Shown here piece after piece: positions 9,227 through 17,257 of a stretch of 64,000 nt of DNA (positions are counted from its first letter, which is position 1; every line of letters starts with the position of its first letter). Location of the stretch: contig NZ_JAJVKW010000001.1 in assembly GCF_024198255.1 (NCBI RefSeq), positions 868,001 through 932,000 on the forward strand, written 5' to 3'. The notes beneath the pieces were generated by a model. It was not told where the DNA came from and did no database searches. It worked only from the letters and a program-made list of their open reading frames with translations. Both the position numbers and the translations under genes were made by a program. This DNA comes from Myxococcus guangdongensis. GTDB taxonomy: Bacteria > Myxococcota > Myxococcia > Myxococcales > Myxococcaceae.

Positions 9227-10597
9227 TCAGCGCTGCGTGAGCAGCGTCATGGACTCGTACTGGCTGCCCTCGAGCTGGAACGCGCCGGGGGCCTTCGAGT
9301 CCTTCTCCAGCTGGCTCTGCACGCCCTTGGGGAGCTGCGCGTACAGGTCCTGACCGAGCAGTTCCTCGATGCGGTCCACCGGCACGCGCGCGTTCTCCAG
9401 CAGCGGGACGATGGCCTCCTTCTTCGAGGGGCCGTCCTTCAGGTTCGGCACCATGTACGCGAACATCGTCAGGTTGCCGTTGGGCAGCTCCAGCAGCACC
9501 GTCTTGAAGTTGTGCGTGGGGACGGCGATCTTCCGGTCCTTCGCGCCCGTGGTCGCAATCTCGTCCTTCGGCAGGGGCTTGCCCTGGTCGTCGAGGAAGA
9601 GGTTGCCCGTGACGATGTAGGCCTTGCCGCCCGTCTGCTCCACCAGGCCGTGGATGCCCTTCTCCAGCGTGCGCCACACCTGCTGGTTGTGGTTGCCGTA
9701 CTGGGGGGCGATGTTCGACATCTGGTGGCTCTCGTTCATCGCCTCCTGCGTGGGCGAATCCTCCGCGGGCTTCATGTGGCCGCGGTCGAAGCCGGTGTTG
9801 TTGTAGTCCGAGTCCGTGATGCCCGTGAGCGGCAGCGACGGATCTCGCACGAAGGTGCTCTTGTTGCGGTTCACCTCCACGGGCGTCTCGTGGATGTCCG
9901 CGGCGGAGAGCATGTGGCTGACGAAGGTGGGCAGGTTCTTCCCCTCGTCCAGCATCAGTCGCGAGTACTGCTTCACCAGCTCCAGGCCCTTGCCCGCGCC
10001 CCCTTTGGGACGGAGCGGGTCCACCTCACCGGCGGCCTCCGCGACGCGACTCTGGAAGGCGGCCATCTGCTGGTCGGGCACCCACTTCGTGCCGTCCACC
10101 TGGTTGGCCTTGGACTTCTGGATGTAGGCCGCGAGCTCTTCCTGGCTCACCTTGCCGTCGCCGTTGCCACCCAGCAGGTCGGCCCGCCTGGCGAGCCCGT
10201 CCTGCCACTTCGAGTCGAAGGCATCCACCTTCACGGAGCCGCCGGCCTGGGTGAGCTTCGCGTCGAGCGCGGCGCGGCCCTGCTGGAGCGCGGTGGAGGT
10301 GAGGTAGCGGCCGTCGGTGGGCGCGGTGAGGTAGGCCTGGATTTCGGCCGCGGAGACCTTGCCGTTGCCTCCGCGCGTCTTGGTGCCCGCCTGGTCCGCC
10401 GCCTTCAGCAGGCCGGCCTCCCAGCTCTGGTCCGTCCAGCCGAACTTGGTCTGCAGCTCGGCGATGGAGACTTCGCGAGCGCTGGAGCGAGCCCAGGCGC
10501 TGGTGTCCTGGGGCTTGAGGCCATTGACGGGCGCCGCCTCGGTGGACACCGAGGGGGACGGGGTGCTGGCGCGAGAAGTGGGTCGCAGCGTCGTCAT
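9227..10597 (-). CDS. DNA/RNA non-specific endonuclease (NUC1 family) with EF-hand-like loops
   Basis: 456 aa from the ATG at 10597, which has AAGGA 11 nt upstream; an ATG 54 nt further up lacks a ribosome site. The C-terminal half is a beta-beta-alpha-Me nuclease: DRGHM with the catalytic His (about residue 270), then the Asn/His cluster of MSNIAPQ...HNQQVW, and YIVTGNLF. The N-terminal third contains two EF-hand-like calcium loops (GGNGKVSAAEI and LGGNGDGKVSQEEL). The first 35 residues are Ser/Thr/Pro-rich with no classical signal peptide. It probably degrades nucleic acids outside the cell; the export route is not evident. The M28 peptidase upstream has a similar non-classical N-terminus. 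Confidence 0.88.
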   Translation of the reverse strand: MTTLRPTSRASTPSPSVSTEAAPVNGLKPQDTSAWARSSAREVSIAELQTKFGWTDQSWEAGLLKAADQAGTKTRGGNGKVSAAEIQAYLTAPTDGRYLTSTALQQGRAALDAKLTQAGGSVKVDAFDSKWQDGLARRADLLGGNGDGKVSQEELAAYIQKSKANQVDGTKWVPDQQMAAFQSRVAEAAGEVDPLRPKGGAGKGLELVKQYSRLMLDEGKNLPTFVSHMLSAADIHETPVEVNRNKSTFVRDPSLPLTGITDSDYNNTGFDRGHMKPAEDSPTQEAMNESHQMSNIAPQYGNHNQQVWRTLEKGIHGLVEQTGGKAYIVTGNLFLDDQGKPLPKDEIATTGAKDRKIAVPTHNFKTVLLELPNGNLTMFAYMVPNLKDGPSKKEAIVPLLENARVPVDRIEELLGQDLYAQLPKGVQSQLEKDSKAPGAFQLEGSQYESMTLLTQR

Positions 10598-10718
10598 GGC
10601 TTGAGACGTCCTTGGGCCGACCAGGGGCTGGCGCGGAGTGAGGCCCGGCATCTCTATCGTCGGCCCGACGCGGTGCCCGGTTGCGTCACGCCATCACATT
10701 TCTGTCACGAAGTTGCGA

Positions 10719-11279
10719 CTACGGCTTCTTGCCCGGGGGAGCCTGGACGCCCCGTGCGTCCGCCTTCGCCTGCTGGAGTGTGCCGACGATTTGCGCCTCG
10801 GCCTGGAGGCGCTCGACGTAGTCGGCGGCGAGCCCCGCGTGCTCGGCGGCCAGGGCCAGCGTGACGAGGAAGGCCTCGCTGATGGTCCCCTGGGCCGCGG
10901 GGGTGGCCCTGGGCGGGGGCGTGAAGGCGTGGGCGGAGAGCAGGGCGCCGGTGGAGGTGCGCACCTTGACGGGGCGGGAGGTGGAGGCCTCGGCGATCAC
11001 CGCCTCCAGCCGGCTCACCGCGTCCCATGCCTCCGGGGAGAGCCGACGCAGCACGCCGGGGAGCTTCTTGCCCGGGGCATCCACCAGCCGGGCCACCTTG
11101 CCGCCCCAGGCCAGCGAGGGCACGTCGTAGACGACGTCCACGTCCAGGGCGTCCACCAGCTCTCCGTCCGGCAGCGCGGGCAGGGCCGGAAGCCCCGGCA
11201 GGCGCTCACGCGCCGTCACCGGGGACAGGTCGACGGAGAAGGCGAACCAGGAGCGCGGCGAGGGCATGGCGGCGGACAT
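10719..11279 (-). CDS. Hypothetical protein, weakly gamma-glutamylcyclotransferase-like
   Basis: About 186 aa from the ATG at 11279; an in-frame ATG 63 nt upstream and one 12 nt downstream are alternatives, and none has a clear ribosome site. The order of WFAFSVDLSP, WGGKVARLVDAPGKKLPGVLRRLSPEAWDAVSRLE and a following Val/Ala strand region is reminiscent of the gamma-glutamylcyclotransferase-like fold (YGSN loop, G-x-A strands, LD..E segment). The usual YGSN substrate loop is replaced by FSVD, so activity is doubtful. It lies between the M28 peptidase and the nuclease genes on the same strand. Confidence 0.6.
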   Translation of the reverse strand: MSAAMPSPRSWFAFSVDLSPVTARERLPGLPALPALPDGELVDALDVDVVYDVPSLAWGGKVARLVDAPGKKLPGVLRRLSPEAWDAVSRLEAVIAEASTSRPVKVRTSTGALLSAHAFTPPPRATPAAQGTISEAFLVTLALAAEHAGLAADYVERLQAEAQIVGTLQQAKADARGVQAPPGKKP

Positions 11280-11419
11280 GATGTCGAGTCTCGACGGGGC
11301 GAGGCCCAGGGACAAGCCCCGGCGGGTGTGAGCCGGAGCCATGGGCCGTCAGGCACGAAGCCCCGTCAGAAGAGGCTGGAGGAGCATCCGACGCGACGCC
11401 CTCGAGCACGTGGCCGGGC

Positions 11420-11570
11420 GAGCGCGCCGCCAAGGCGGAGGCCATCGGGGACAAGGCCCTGCTGGACAAAGCCGGTCGAGCGTACCGCCGAAGCGGAGGG
11501 CGTCAGCGACGACGCCTCGCACGAGCGCGCCGCCAAGGCGGAGGGCGTCAGCGACGACGCCCTCCTGGAC
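11420..11570. repeat. Three imperfect 45-58-bp direct repeats, each with a CCGCC-AA-GGCGG-type dyad
   Basis: Copies start at 11420, 11478 and 11523 with the pattern gagcgcgccgccaaggcgga then ggcgtcagcgacgacgcc. The dyad is perfect (CCGCC-aa-GGCGG) in the first and third copies and mutated in the second. The first copy is out of phase with the other two by one base. The array fills the 305-nt gap between the M28 peptidase stop and the start of the next gene, where it could act as a terminator; otherwise I see nothing in this gap. In one plus-strand frame the units would read ERAAKAEGVSDDALLD, which may be a relic of coding sequence. Confidence 0.6.
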
Positions 11571-11584
11571 GAGCCGGCTCGCCC

Positions 11585-13039
11585 CTACTTCTCCGTCGTG
11601 CGGTTCGCGGCGAGCTCGATGACGTTGACCATCAGGTCCTTCACGCGGCGGGGCTTCTCGCCACCGTTGTCGCGGAGGATGAGGTCGATGTCGTCCTCGG
11701 GCTCGTGGTACTCGGGGATGAGGTCGCCGCCGCCCTTCGGGTTGGACAGGCCCTCGAAGAGGAAGAGCACGTCCTCGCCCTTGCGGCCGAAGACGGCGCC
11801 GTCCTGGCGGTCCCGATACATGTTGATGTCGCGGTTGATGCGGTCGAACGGGTCCGGCAGCTGCGCGTTGGCCTGCTCCACCACGTCGCGGAAGTAGTTG
11901 GCCTGCCCGCGGCGGTCCGTGTCGACGACGGACAAGCGCTGGTCATCCCAGCGGCCCACCATGTCCACGTTGATGACGCCCGTAATCTGCTCGGTGCCCA
12001 GGCCCGGAATCGGGTGGTCCACGAAGTACTGCGAGCCCACCAGGCCCTTCTCCTCGGCGCCCGTCCAGATGAAGAGCACGGAGCGGTCCAGCTCGCCGCG
12101 CTTGGCGGCCTCCGCCAGCTCCGGCACCGCCGCCATCAACACCGCGCTGCCCGACGCGTTGTCGTCCGCGCCGTTGTGGACGTTGCCCCGACGGTCCGTG
12201 CCCACGTGGTCCAGGTGGGCCATCACCACGATGACCTCGTCCTTGTGGGGACCCGAGCCCGGCAGGAGCGCCATGGTGTTGACCGCCTGCCCGGACTCCG
12301 TCGCCAGCGAGCGCAGCTCCTCGACGCTGCGCAGGCCACCGTTGCGCGCGGGCGCGAGCGGCTGGCCCTCGGCCTTCATCGCGCTCTCGTACTTCTTGTT
12401 GAGCATGGCCAGCGTCTCCCGGGGCATGCCCTCCTCCAGGTAGAAGCCCTCCTCGAAGAGCTTGTGGCCGAACTGCTTGTGCGCCTTGTGCTCGTCGCCG
12501 CCGTGCACCTGGTTCGCGTCGGTGTTGCCCACGAACGAGAACACGTCGAAGCGCTGCTGGAACGGGTTCTCGGGGCTGTTCACGTTGGGGCCCACGAGGC
12601 CGTACTTCTCGACATGCGCCTGCACGTAGGCGGAGGCCGCGTCGAGCCCGGGCGACGGGCTGTCACGCCCCTGCAGCTCGTCCGAGGCGAGGTACGCGAT
12701 GTGCGTCATCGGGTCCGCGTCCGCGAGGTTCGGCGCGGGCTCGGAGGGCTCCTCGGGCGTGGGCTCCACCGGGCCCTGGCACGGAGGCGGGGGCACGGGC
12801 GCCGGCAGCTGCGGGAGCGGCTGGGGCACCGGGGCCGGAAGCTGCGGCAGCGGGGCCGGAAGCTGCGGCGCGGGGAGGCGGGGCAACTGCTGGGTGGAGC
12901 CGGTCTCGAAGCGGTCCTTGTTCCAGCTCGAGTCCAGCGCCTTCGCCTTGTTCTCGGGCGGCGGAGGGGCCTTCGCGGCCGGGGCTCGCGACGACGCGGT
13001 GGGCAGGGGGCGAGGCGTGTCGCTGATCTTCGAGGCCAT
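11585..13039 (-). CDS. M28-family zinc exopeptidase with Pro-rich N-terminus
   Basis: 484 aa. Metal ligands of the M28 aminopeptidase family are visible: AHLDHVG (about 272), NGADDNASG (Asp), TGAEEKGLVGS (Glu pair), NVDMVGR (Asp) and YHEPEDD (terminal His). There is no Cys lipobox or hydrophobic signal peptide; residues 1-110 are Ala/Pro/Ser-rich with repeated LPAP/LPQ motifs. It should remove N-terminal residues from peptides, and secretion is inferred from the family and from the linker-like N-terminus. The ATG at 13039 lacks a clear Shine-Dalgarno site. Its gap to the next gene holds the CCGCC-dyad repeats. Confidence 0.9.
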   Translation of the reverse strand: MASKISDTPRPLPTASSRAPAAKAPPPPENKAKALDSSWNKDRFETGSTQQLPRLPAPQLPAPLPQLPAPVPQPLPQLPAPVPPPPCQGPVEPTPEEPSEPAPNLADADPMTHIAYLASDELQGRDSPSPGLDAASAYVQAHVEKYGLVGPNVNSPENPFQQRFDVFSFVGNTDANQVHGGDEHKAHKQFGHKLFEEGFYLEEGMPRETLAMLNKKYESAMKAEGQPLAPARNGGLRSVEELRSLATESGQAVNTMALLPGSGPHKDEVIVVMAHLDHVGTDRRGNVHNGADDNASGSAVLMAAVPELAEAAKRGELDRSVLFIWTGAEEKGLVGSQYFVDHPIPGLGTEQITGVINVDMVGRWDDQRLSVVDTDRRGQANYFRDVVEQANAQLPDPFDRINRDINMYRDRQDGAVFGRKGEDVLFLFEGLSNPKGGGDLIPEYHEPEDDIDLILRDNGGEKPRRVKDLMVNVIELAANRTTEK

Positions 13040-13219
13040 GGTTTGGGGGATCCCGATGGAGAGCGTGAATGGCGCGCTTCGGGATTATCGCCACAGTGTG
13101 CCCCCAGGTTGCGCGAGAACCACACTTCCTCGTGATTTCAGTGAGTTGTCTCAAGACATGTTTCACCCTGGGCGGATCCGCTGATCGCCAGAGGCCCACG
13201 CCGGGCACCGAGCCCCGGC

Positions 13220-13621
13220 TCAGAGGTGCCGGAACTCAGCCGGGGGCTTCGAGAAGTCGTCGTCGCGTCCGTTGACGTAGGTGATGGGCGAGCGCATCAG
13301 CTCGTCCACGTCCACGTTGTCCAGACAGTTGACCTTGACGGTGTAGTACTTGCCCAGCTCCGTGTCGTCGCCCCAGCCGAACGCGTGCACGCCGCAGTGC
13401 TTGCAGAACAGGTGATGCAGTTGCTTGGAGCGGGCCTGGTACTCGGTGAGCGCGGACTCACCGGCGAGGAGCCGGAAGTCCTCGGGACCGATGACGGATT
13501 GCCACAGCCGCGCCTTGGTGCAGATGGAGCAGTTGCACTTGTAGGTGCCCTGGCTCAGGTCGACATCCGCTTCGTACCGGACCGCTCCACAGTGACAGCC
13601 TCCGACGTACGTCTTCTTCAC
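13220..13621 (-). CDS. GFA/CENP-V family zinc protein
   Basis: 133 aa starting with GTG; GAGGAG lies 8 nt upstream and decides the start. The conserved Cys set of the GFA (glutathione-dependent formaldehyde-activating-like) fold is present: CHCG at residues 9-12, CNCSIC at about 29-34 and CKHCG near 73. These proteins bind two zinc ions; the precise substrate of this member cannot be told, and most GFA-fold proteins are of unknown function. It stands alone between the M28 peptidase and the LysE gene. Confidence 0.9.
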   Translation of the reverse strand: MKKTYVGGCHCGAVRYEADVDLSQGTYKCNCSICTKARLWQSVIGPEDFRLLAGESALTEYQARSKQLHHLFCKHCGVHAFGWGDDTELGKYYTVKVNCLDNVDVDELMRSPITYVNGRDDDFSKPPAEFRHL

Positions 13622-13975
13622 GAGTGACGCTCCTCATGGCCCCAGCCACGAGCCCCTCCCTCCAGAGAGCCCCGCCGCCAGCCCCTCGTCCGGGGGCTTT
13701 TTCCGTTCTGGTGGAGCAGAACACGAGAAGGCCCCAGGGCCACGGCCGGATTTCGCCCCACCGTGCCCTCATCCACGAGGCCGACATCCGGGACGTCGTC
13801 ACGCCAACGACCCGCCGCGCGAGCGTCGCATACCGGCGACGAGGCCCCGGGTGGCACGTCCTGCATCCGACGGAGGACCGGGCCCCCTCGAGTTCGTCAT
13901 TCGCGCCCACCCCACCGCGTCCGTGCCCGGTCGCCGCCAGTCCGGAGATACGCTCCGGCCGCGCGCACCCACCTC
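13622..13975. other. 354-nt gap between GFA and LysE genes
   Basis: This gap holds a plus-strand terminator-like hairpin at 13680-13702 and the small dyad GTTCTG-N6-CAGAAC at 13705-13722. No supported gene is present; frames extending the LysE gene upstream are Arg/Pro-rich and look non-coding. Confidence 0.5.
13680..13702 (+). terminator. Plus-strand intrinsic terminator with T-run
   Basis: AGCCCC pairs with GGGGCT across a 7-nt loop and is followed by TTTT, the best classical terminator in the window. It points rightward although no plus-strand gene lies upstream for more than 4 kb. Confidence 0.6.
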
Positions 13976-14602
13976 ATGGACCTCACGCTCTGGGCCACCT
14001 TCACGCTGACGATGGCGCTCTTCGCCATCACTCCGGGACCCGCTGTCTTGCTGGTGGTCTCGCAAGCGATGTCGCGGGGGTTCCGGGCGGGGATGAGCGC
14101 GACGTGGGGCATCCAGGCCGGCAATGCCGTGTACTTCCTCATCTCCGTGGCGGGCCTGGGCGCCGCGCTGGCCACCTCACGCATCGCCTTCAACACCATC
14201 CGCTCCGCGGGCGCCGCCTACCTCGTCTACCTGGGCGTGAGCACGCTGTGGGCCGCGAAGAAGAGCCTCACGCTGGCCGAGCGCCCCAAGCCGCCCCTGT
14301 GGCAGGGCGCCTTCGTGCAGGGCTTCGCCAAGCAGCTGGCCAACCCCAAATCCATCCTGTTCTTCGGCTCACTGCTGCCGCAGTTCGTCCAGCCGGGCCC
14401 TCACGCGGGGCTGCAGTTCACGGTGTACGGCGTCTCCTGCATCGTGGTGGAGGTGCCGGTGCTGGCCGGGTACGCCTGGCTGGGCGTCGCCGGAGGCCGC
14501 GTCTCCAGCTCACCGCGCGCCCAGGTCTGGCGGGAGCGGCTGTCGGGCCTCGCGCTCATCGGCATCGGCGTGGTGCTCATCACGATGCGTCCGCCGGCGT
14601 GA
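13976..14602 (+). CDS. LysE/RhtB-family amino-acid exporter
   Basis: 208 aa with about six hydrophobic segments in the inner membrane. The N-terminus (LWATFTLTMALFAITPGPAVLL) carries the ITPGP signature of the RhtB/LysE superfamily, and FAKQLANPKSILFF carries the second conserved NPK motif. Such proteins export amino acids or homoserine lactones by proton antiport. The ATG at 13976 is chosen because the family begins here; sequence upstream in frame is low-complexity. No ribosome site is obvious, so a leaderless message is possible. A strong bidirectional hairpin follows the stop. Confidence 0.9.
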   Translation: MDLTLWATFTLTMALFAITPGPAVLLVVSQAMSRGFRAGMSATWGIQAGNAVYFLISVAGLGAALATSRIAFNTIRSAGAAYLVYLGVSTLWAAKKSLTLAERPKPPLWQGAFVQGFAKQLANPKSILFFGSLLPQFVQPGPHAGLQFTVYGVSCIVVEVPVLAGYAWLGVAGGRVSSSPRAQVWRERLSGLALIGIGVVLITMRPPA

Positions 14603-14610
14603 AGCCCCCG

Positions 14611-14639
14611 CACGGCGCCCCCACTCCGAGGGCGCCGTG
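14611..14639. terminator. Bidirectional terminator-like hairpin
   Basis: A perfect 10-bp inverted repeat (CACGGCGCCC / GGGCGCCGTG, 9-nt loop) sits exactly between converging genes ending at 14602 and 14652. Confidence 0.75.
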
Positions 14640-14651
14640 TCAGACGTCCTC

Positions 14652-15617
14652 TCAGGGCGACGGCTTCGACTCGGGCGCGTCCGCGGGCTGCTCCTTCAGC
14701 GCCTCCAGCTCCCGCGCGTTGGCCGCCCGGGTCTTGGGCTTGCCCTTCTCCATGCTGATGAGCGTGGCCTTGTTGCCCAGGACGCACGCCAGCGTCTCGC
14801 CCAGCGCGGGGACCTTCTTCACCGCGTCGCAGCGGCCCACGTAGGCCACCTGCCGGCGCGCGGGCTCGATGCCGAACGCCACCGCGAAGAACTTCCCCGG
14901 GTTGCCATCGAAGGGGCCGCCGGACACGAGCGTCACCCAGGAGTCCTTCAAGAGCTCCGGCGTGTAGAGCACGTCGTAGCTCTCCGGCTTGCACTCGCGC
15001 TGGGTGCTTCCGGCCTTGCAGCGCTGGGCGCCGCGAACCTTCTCGAACAGCGCCGTGTCCACCCGCGCGGTGAACATGGGCGCGGGCAGCTCGTAGCGCA
15101 CGGGCCCGGCCTTCTCCAGACCCGCGCAGGGGCGCTTGCCATCCGTCGCGGAGATTCGCAGCGTCAGCGGCATCTGCTGCGTGCCCGTGGACGAGGTGAG
15201 GATGAACGCGGTGCCCGTCTGCGCCAGTGACTCGGGGACGGTGACGGAGAAGGCCCCGATGAAGTCCGAGGGCCCCTCGTCCGAGTCGGTGAGCAGCAGG
15301 TGCAGCGAGCCGCCCACGCCCACCGGGAGCCAGGCCCCCGAGCGCGTCTCCTCCAGGAAGAGGCTGTTCCACAGGAGGGTGGTGGCGTCCTCCTGCTTCG
15401 GGCCGATGACGACGGGTGAAGCGCCTTCAACGTCGACCGCCATCGCGGTCAGCTCCGGGTCCGCCGAGGAGCCTTCGTCCCACGCGGAGCCGCTGGCGTT
15501 GGTCGCCTCGACCTTCGCCGCCAGCGGGGACACGAACAGCTCCTTGCACGCCCGATAGTCCTGCGCCCCCGCCTGCGTGGAGACACAGAGCCCCAGCAAC
15601 AGCCACCGTCGCATCAT
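14652..15617 (-). CDS. Secreted protein of unknown function
   Basis: About 321 aa. Two adjacent ATGs (15617, 15614) follow AGAGGA at close range; a GTG at 15629 is less likely. A short signal peptide (RRWLLLGLCVSTQAGA) is cleaved near AQD, giving a periplasmic or outer-membrane protein. I do not recognise the domain. The segment DPELTAMAVDVEGASPVVIG with TLLWNSLFLEE resembles a C2-type beta sandwich. Four to six cysteines are spread in the second half (CAGLEK, RCKAGS, RECKPES, GRCDAV, ACVLG), so disulfides are likely. The tail is Lys/Glu-rich. It lies just downstream of the propeller lipoprotein on the same strand. Confidence 0.75.
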   Translation of the reverse strand: MMRRWLLLGLCVSTQAGAQDYRACKELFVSPLAAKVEATNASGSAWDEGSSADPELTAMAVDVEGASPVVIGPKQEDATTLLWNSLFLEETRSGAWLPVGVGGSLHLLLTDSDEGPSDFIGAFSVTVPESLAQTGTAFILTSSTGTQQMPLTLRISATDGKRPCAGLEKAGPVRYELPAPMFTARVDTALFEKVRGAQRCKAGSTQRECKPESYDVLYTPELLKDSWVTLVSGGPFDGNPGKFFAVAFGIEPARRQVAYVGRCDAVKKVPALGETLACVLGNKATLISMEKGKPKTRAANARELEALKEQPADAPESKPSP

Positions 15618-15654
15618 GCTTCCTCTCACTCCAGCCTCGGCGTCAGCGCCTCGG

Positions 15655-17220
15655 CTATAGCCCCAACGCGTATACCTTGTTCCGGTCCACCACGTAGACC
15701 CGGTCCTTCACGATGACCGGGTCCCTCAGCGCGCCGCCGTCCGAGGTGCCCACCAGCGACAACTTGGTGGCGCTCCACAGCGTCGACAACGTGGAGACGG
15801 CGACGACATGCAACCCGGTGCGCGAGGTGATGACCAGCGTGGGGATGCTCACGCCCGCATCGTCCTTCGTCCCCGACGCCGCCGCGATGCTCGTGCTGCG
15901 CCTGCCCGCGAAGGGCGTGGTGGAAAAATCCAGCAGGTTTCGCCCGTAGTACGGGACGGTGACGTCATACACACCCGTCAGCGTGGTCGTCAGGGGCGTG
16001 CCGCCCGAGAGCGCGTCGAAGGAGTACAGGACGGTGCCCAGGTTGGAGCCGGAGGTCTCCTGGGCCGCGAAGATGGCGCGTCCCGCCACGAGCACCGGCG
16101 CCTGATAGCCGGTGAGGTGCGTGCTGGGCAGCGGCGCGGAGCGGAAGAGGCTGGCGCCGTTGTAGCCCGCGTTGCGGATGTTGAACGTCACGGTGCCGGT
16201 GCCGGGGTCCCGCTCCAGCAGGTAGATGCGATTGCCGGACACGCTGATGTGGCTGGCGGGCTCCAGCGCCACGCGGGGCCAGCGCGCCGTGCCCGTGGCG
16301 ACATCCCAGCCATACAGGCCCGTGGCGAAGGGACGCGGCTCGGTGGCGGAGCAGTTGGTGGAGCACTGGAAGTTGTAGATGGCGGCCAGGTAGATGAAGC
16401 CGCCGTCCGCGGCGATGGAGCCCAGGTGGTCCTCGGCCGTGTCCCACTGGTGCTGGGGGAAGACGCGCGTGCCGCCGTAGTAGCCGTAGGTGTTCAACTC
16501 CAGGAGCAGGTTGCCGCGCTTGTCCATGGAGCGAAGCCCCAGCTTGGGGCCGTGGTAGTGCAGCTGGTTGTAGACCCACAGCCGCGTGCCGTCCGACAGC
16601 GACTGGCCCCAGCTGTCGTTGGGCGCCTGCTCGTACTCGGCATAGGGGATGGTGCCCCCCGAATAGTAGTTGGCGCCGAACTGCTGGCTCCACGTCCGGA
16701 TGCCGTCATCGTTGCGGACGATGCCTTCCTTCGCCTCGTAGACACCGCCCCCCACGTTCTTCTCGTAGGTGAACATCGTCGGCCAGTGTCCCCGGTTGTC
16801 ATTGAGCTGCCGGTCCACGCTCCACACGTTGGCGCCGGTGTCCACGGCGAGCTTGTCCAACGCGGGGCTGCCGCCGGAGCCGACGTAGTTGGGATTGGAG
16901 TTCCACGTCAGGTAGACGCCTCCGGTGTTCGCCACCGCGCGCTCGACGCCCTGCACCGTGCGCCCCGCGCCCGCCGTGGGCGCGTACTCCCAGAGCTTGC
17001 GCAGGGGATGCCATGCGCAGCCGTCGGAGGTGGAGGAGCGGCGGGCATCATGTCCCAGCGTCGACCAGGCATTGGTTCCCGTGCACGGTGGCACCACGGC
17101 GGAGGTGACGACTCCCGCTGCCTCCGCCGAGGGTGGAGGGGGTTCTGCCCCCGAGCCTCCACAAGCGACGAGCCCCACGGTCGACAACAACAGCACCACG
17201 CCTCGTGTCTTCAGCGTCAT
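15655..17220 (-). CDS. PQQ-like beta-propeller lipoprotein
   Basis: 521 aa. GGGGAGGT lies 6 nt before the ATG. The signal peptide ends in the lipobox LVAC (Cys20), followed by a Ser/Pro-rich linker. The body reads as propeller blades with recurring segments of the type 'strand, D-x-x-T-G-x-x-x-W' (AVDTGANVWSVD, GWDVATGTARWPRV, SFDALSGGTPL, and the terminal VIVKDRVYVVDRNKVYALG). This blade pattern is shared with PQQ-binding-like and BamB-like propellers; cofactor residues cannot be confirmed. It is probably anchored in the outer membrane or periplasm. Two CSTNC-type cysteine pairs are present. Confidence 0.8.
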   Translation of the reverse strand: MTLKTRGVVLLLSTVGLVACGGSGAEPPPPSAEAAGVVTSAVVPPCTGTNAWSTLGHDARRSSTSDGCAWHPLRKLWEYAPTAGAGRTVQGVERAVANTGGVYLTWNSNPNYVGSGGSPALDKLAVDTGANVWSVDRQLNDNRGHWPTMFTYEKNVGGGVYEAKEGIVRNDDGIRTWSQQFGANYYSGGTIPYAEYEQAPNDSWGQSLSDGTRLWVYNQLHYHGPKLGLRSMDKRGNLLLELNTYGYYGGTRVFPQHQWDTAEDHLGSIAADGGFIYLAAIYNFQCSTNCSATEPRPFATGLYGWDVATGTARWPRVALEPASHISVSGNRIYLLERDPGTGTVTFNIRNAGYNGASLFRSAPLPSTHLTGYQAPVLVAGRAIFAAQETSGSNLGTVLYSFDALSGGTPLTTTLTGVYDVTVPYYGRNLLDFSTTPFAGRRSTSIAAASGTKDDAGVSIPTLVITSRTGLHVVAVSTLSTLWSATKLSLVGTSDGGALRDPVIVKDRVYVVDRNKVYALGL

Positions 17221-17257
17221 GGCACGACCTCCCCGTTAGAGTGCCCACGCTAGCGGT

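Noticed and set aside
10597..10651. Extended start of the NUC1 nuclease at 10651
   Set aside because: No ribosome site precedes it, and the ATG at 10597 has AAGGA upstream.
13851..13865. Sigma-54 promoter (TGGCACG ... TGCAT) upstream of the LysE gene
   Set aside because: The distance between the GG and GC elements is two bases too short for a -24/-12 promoter.
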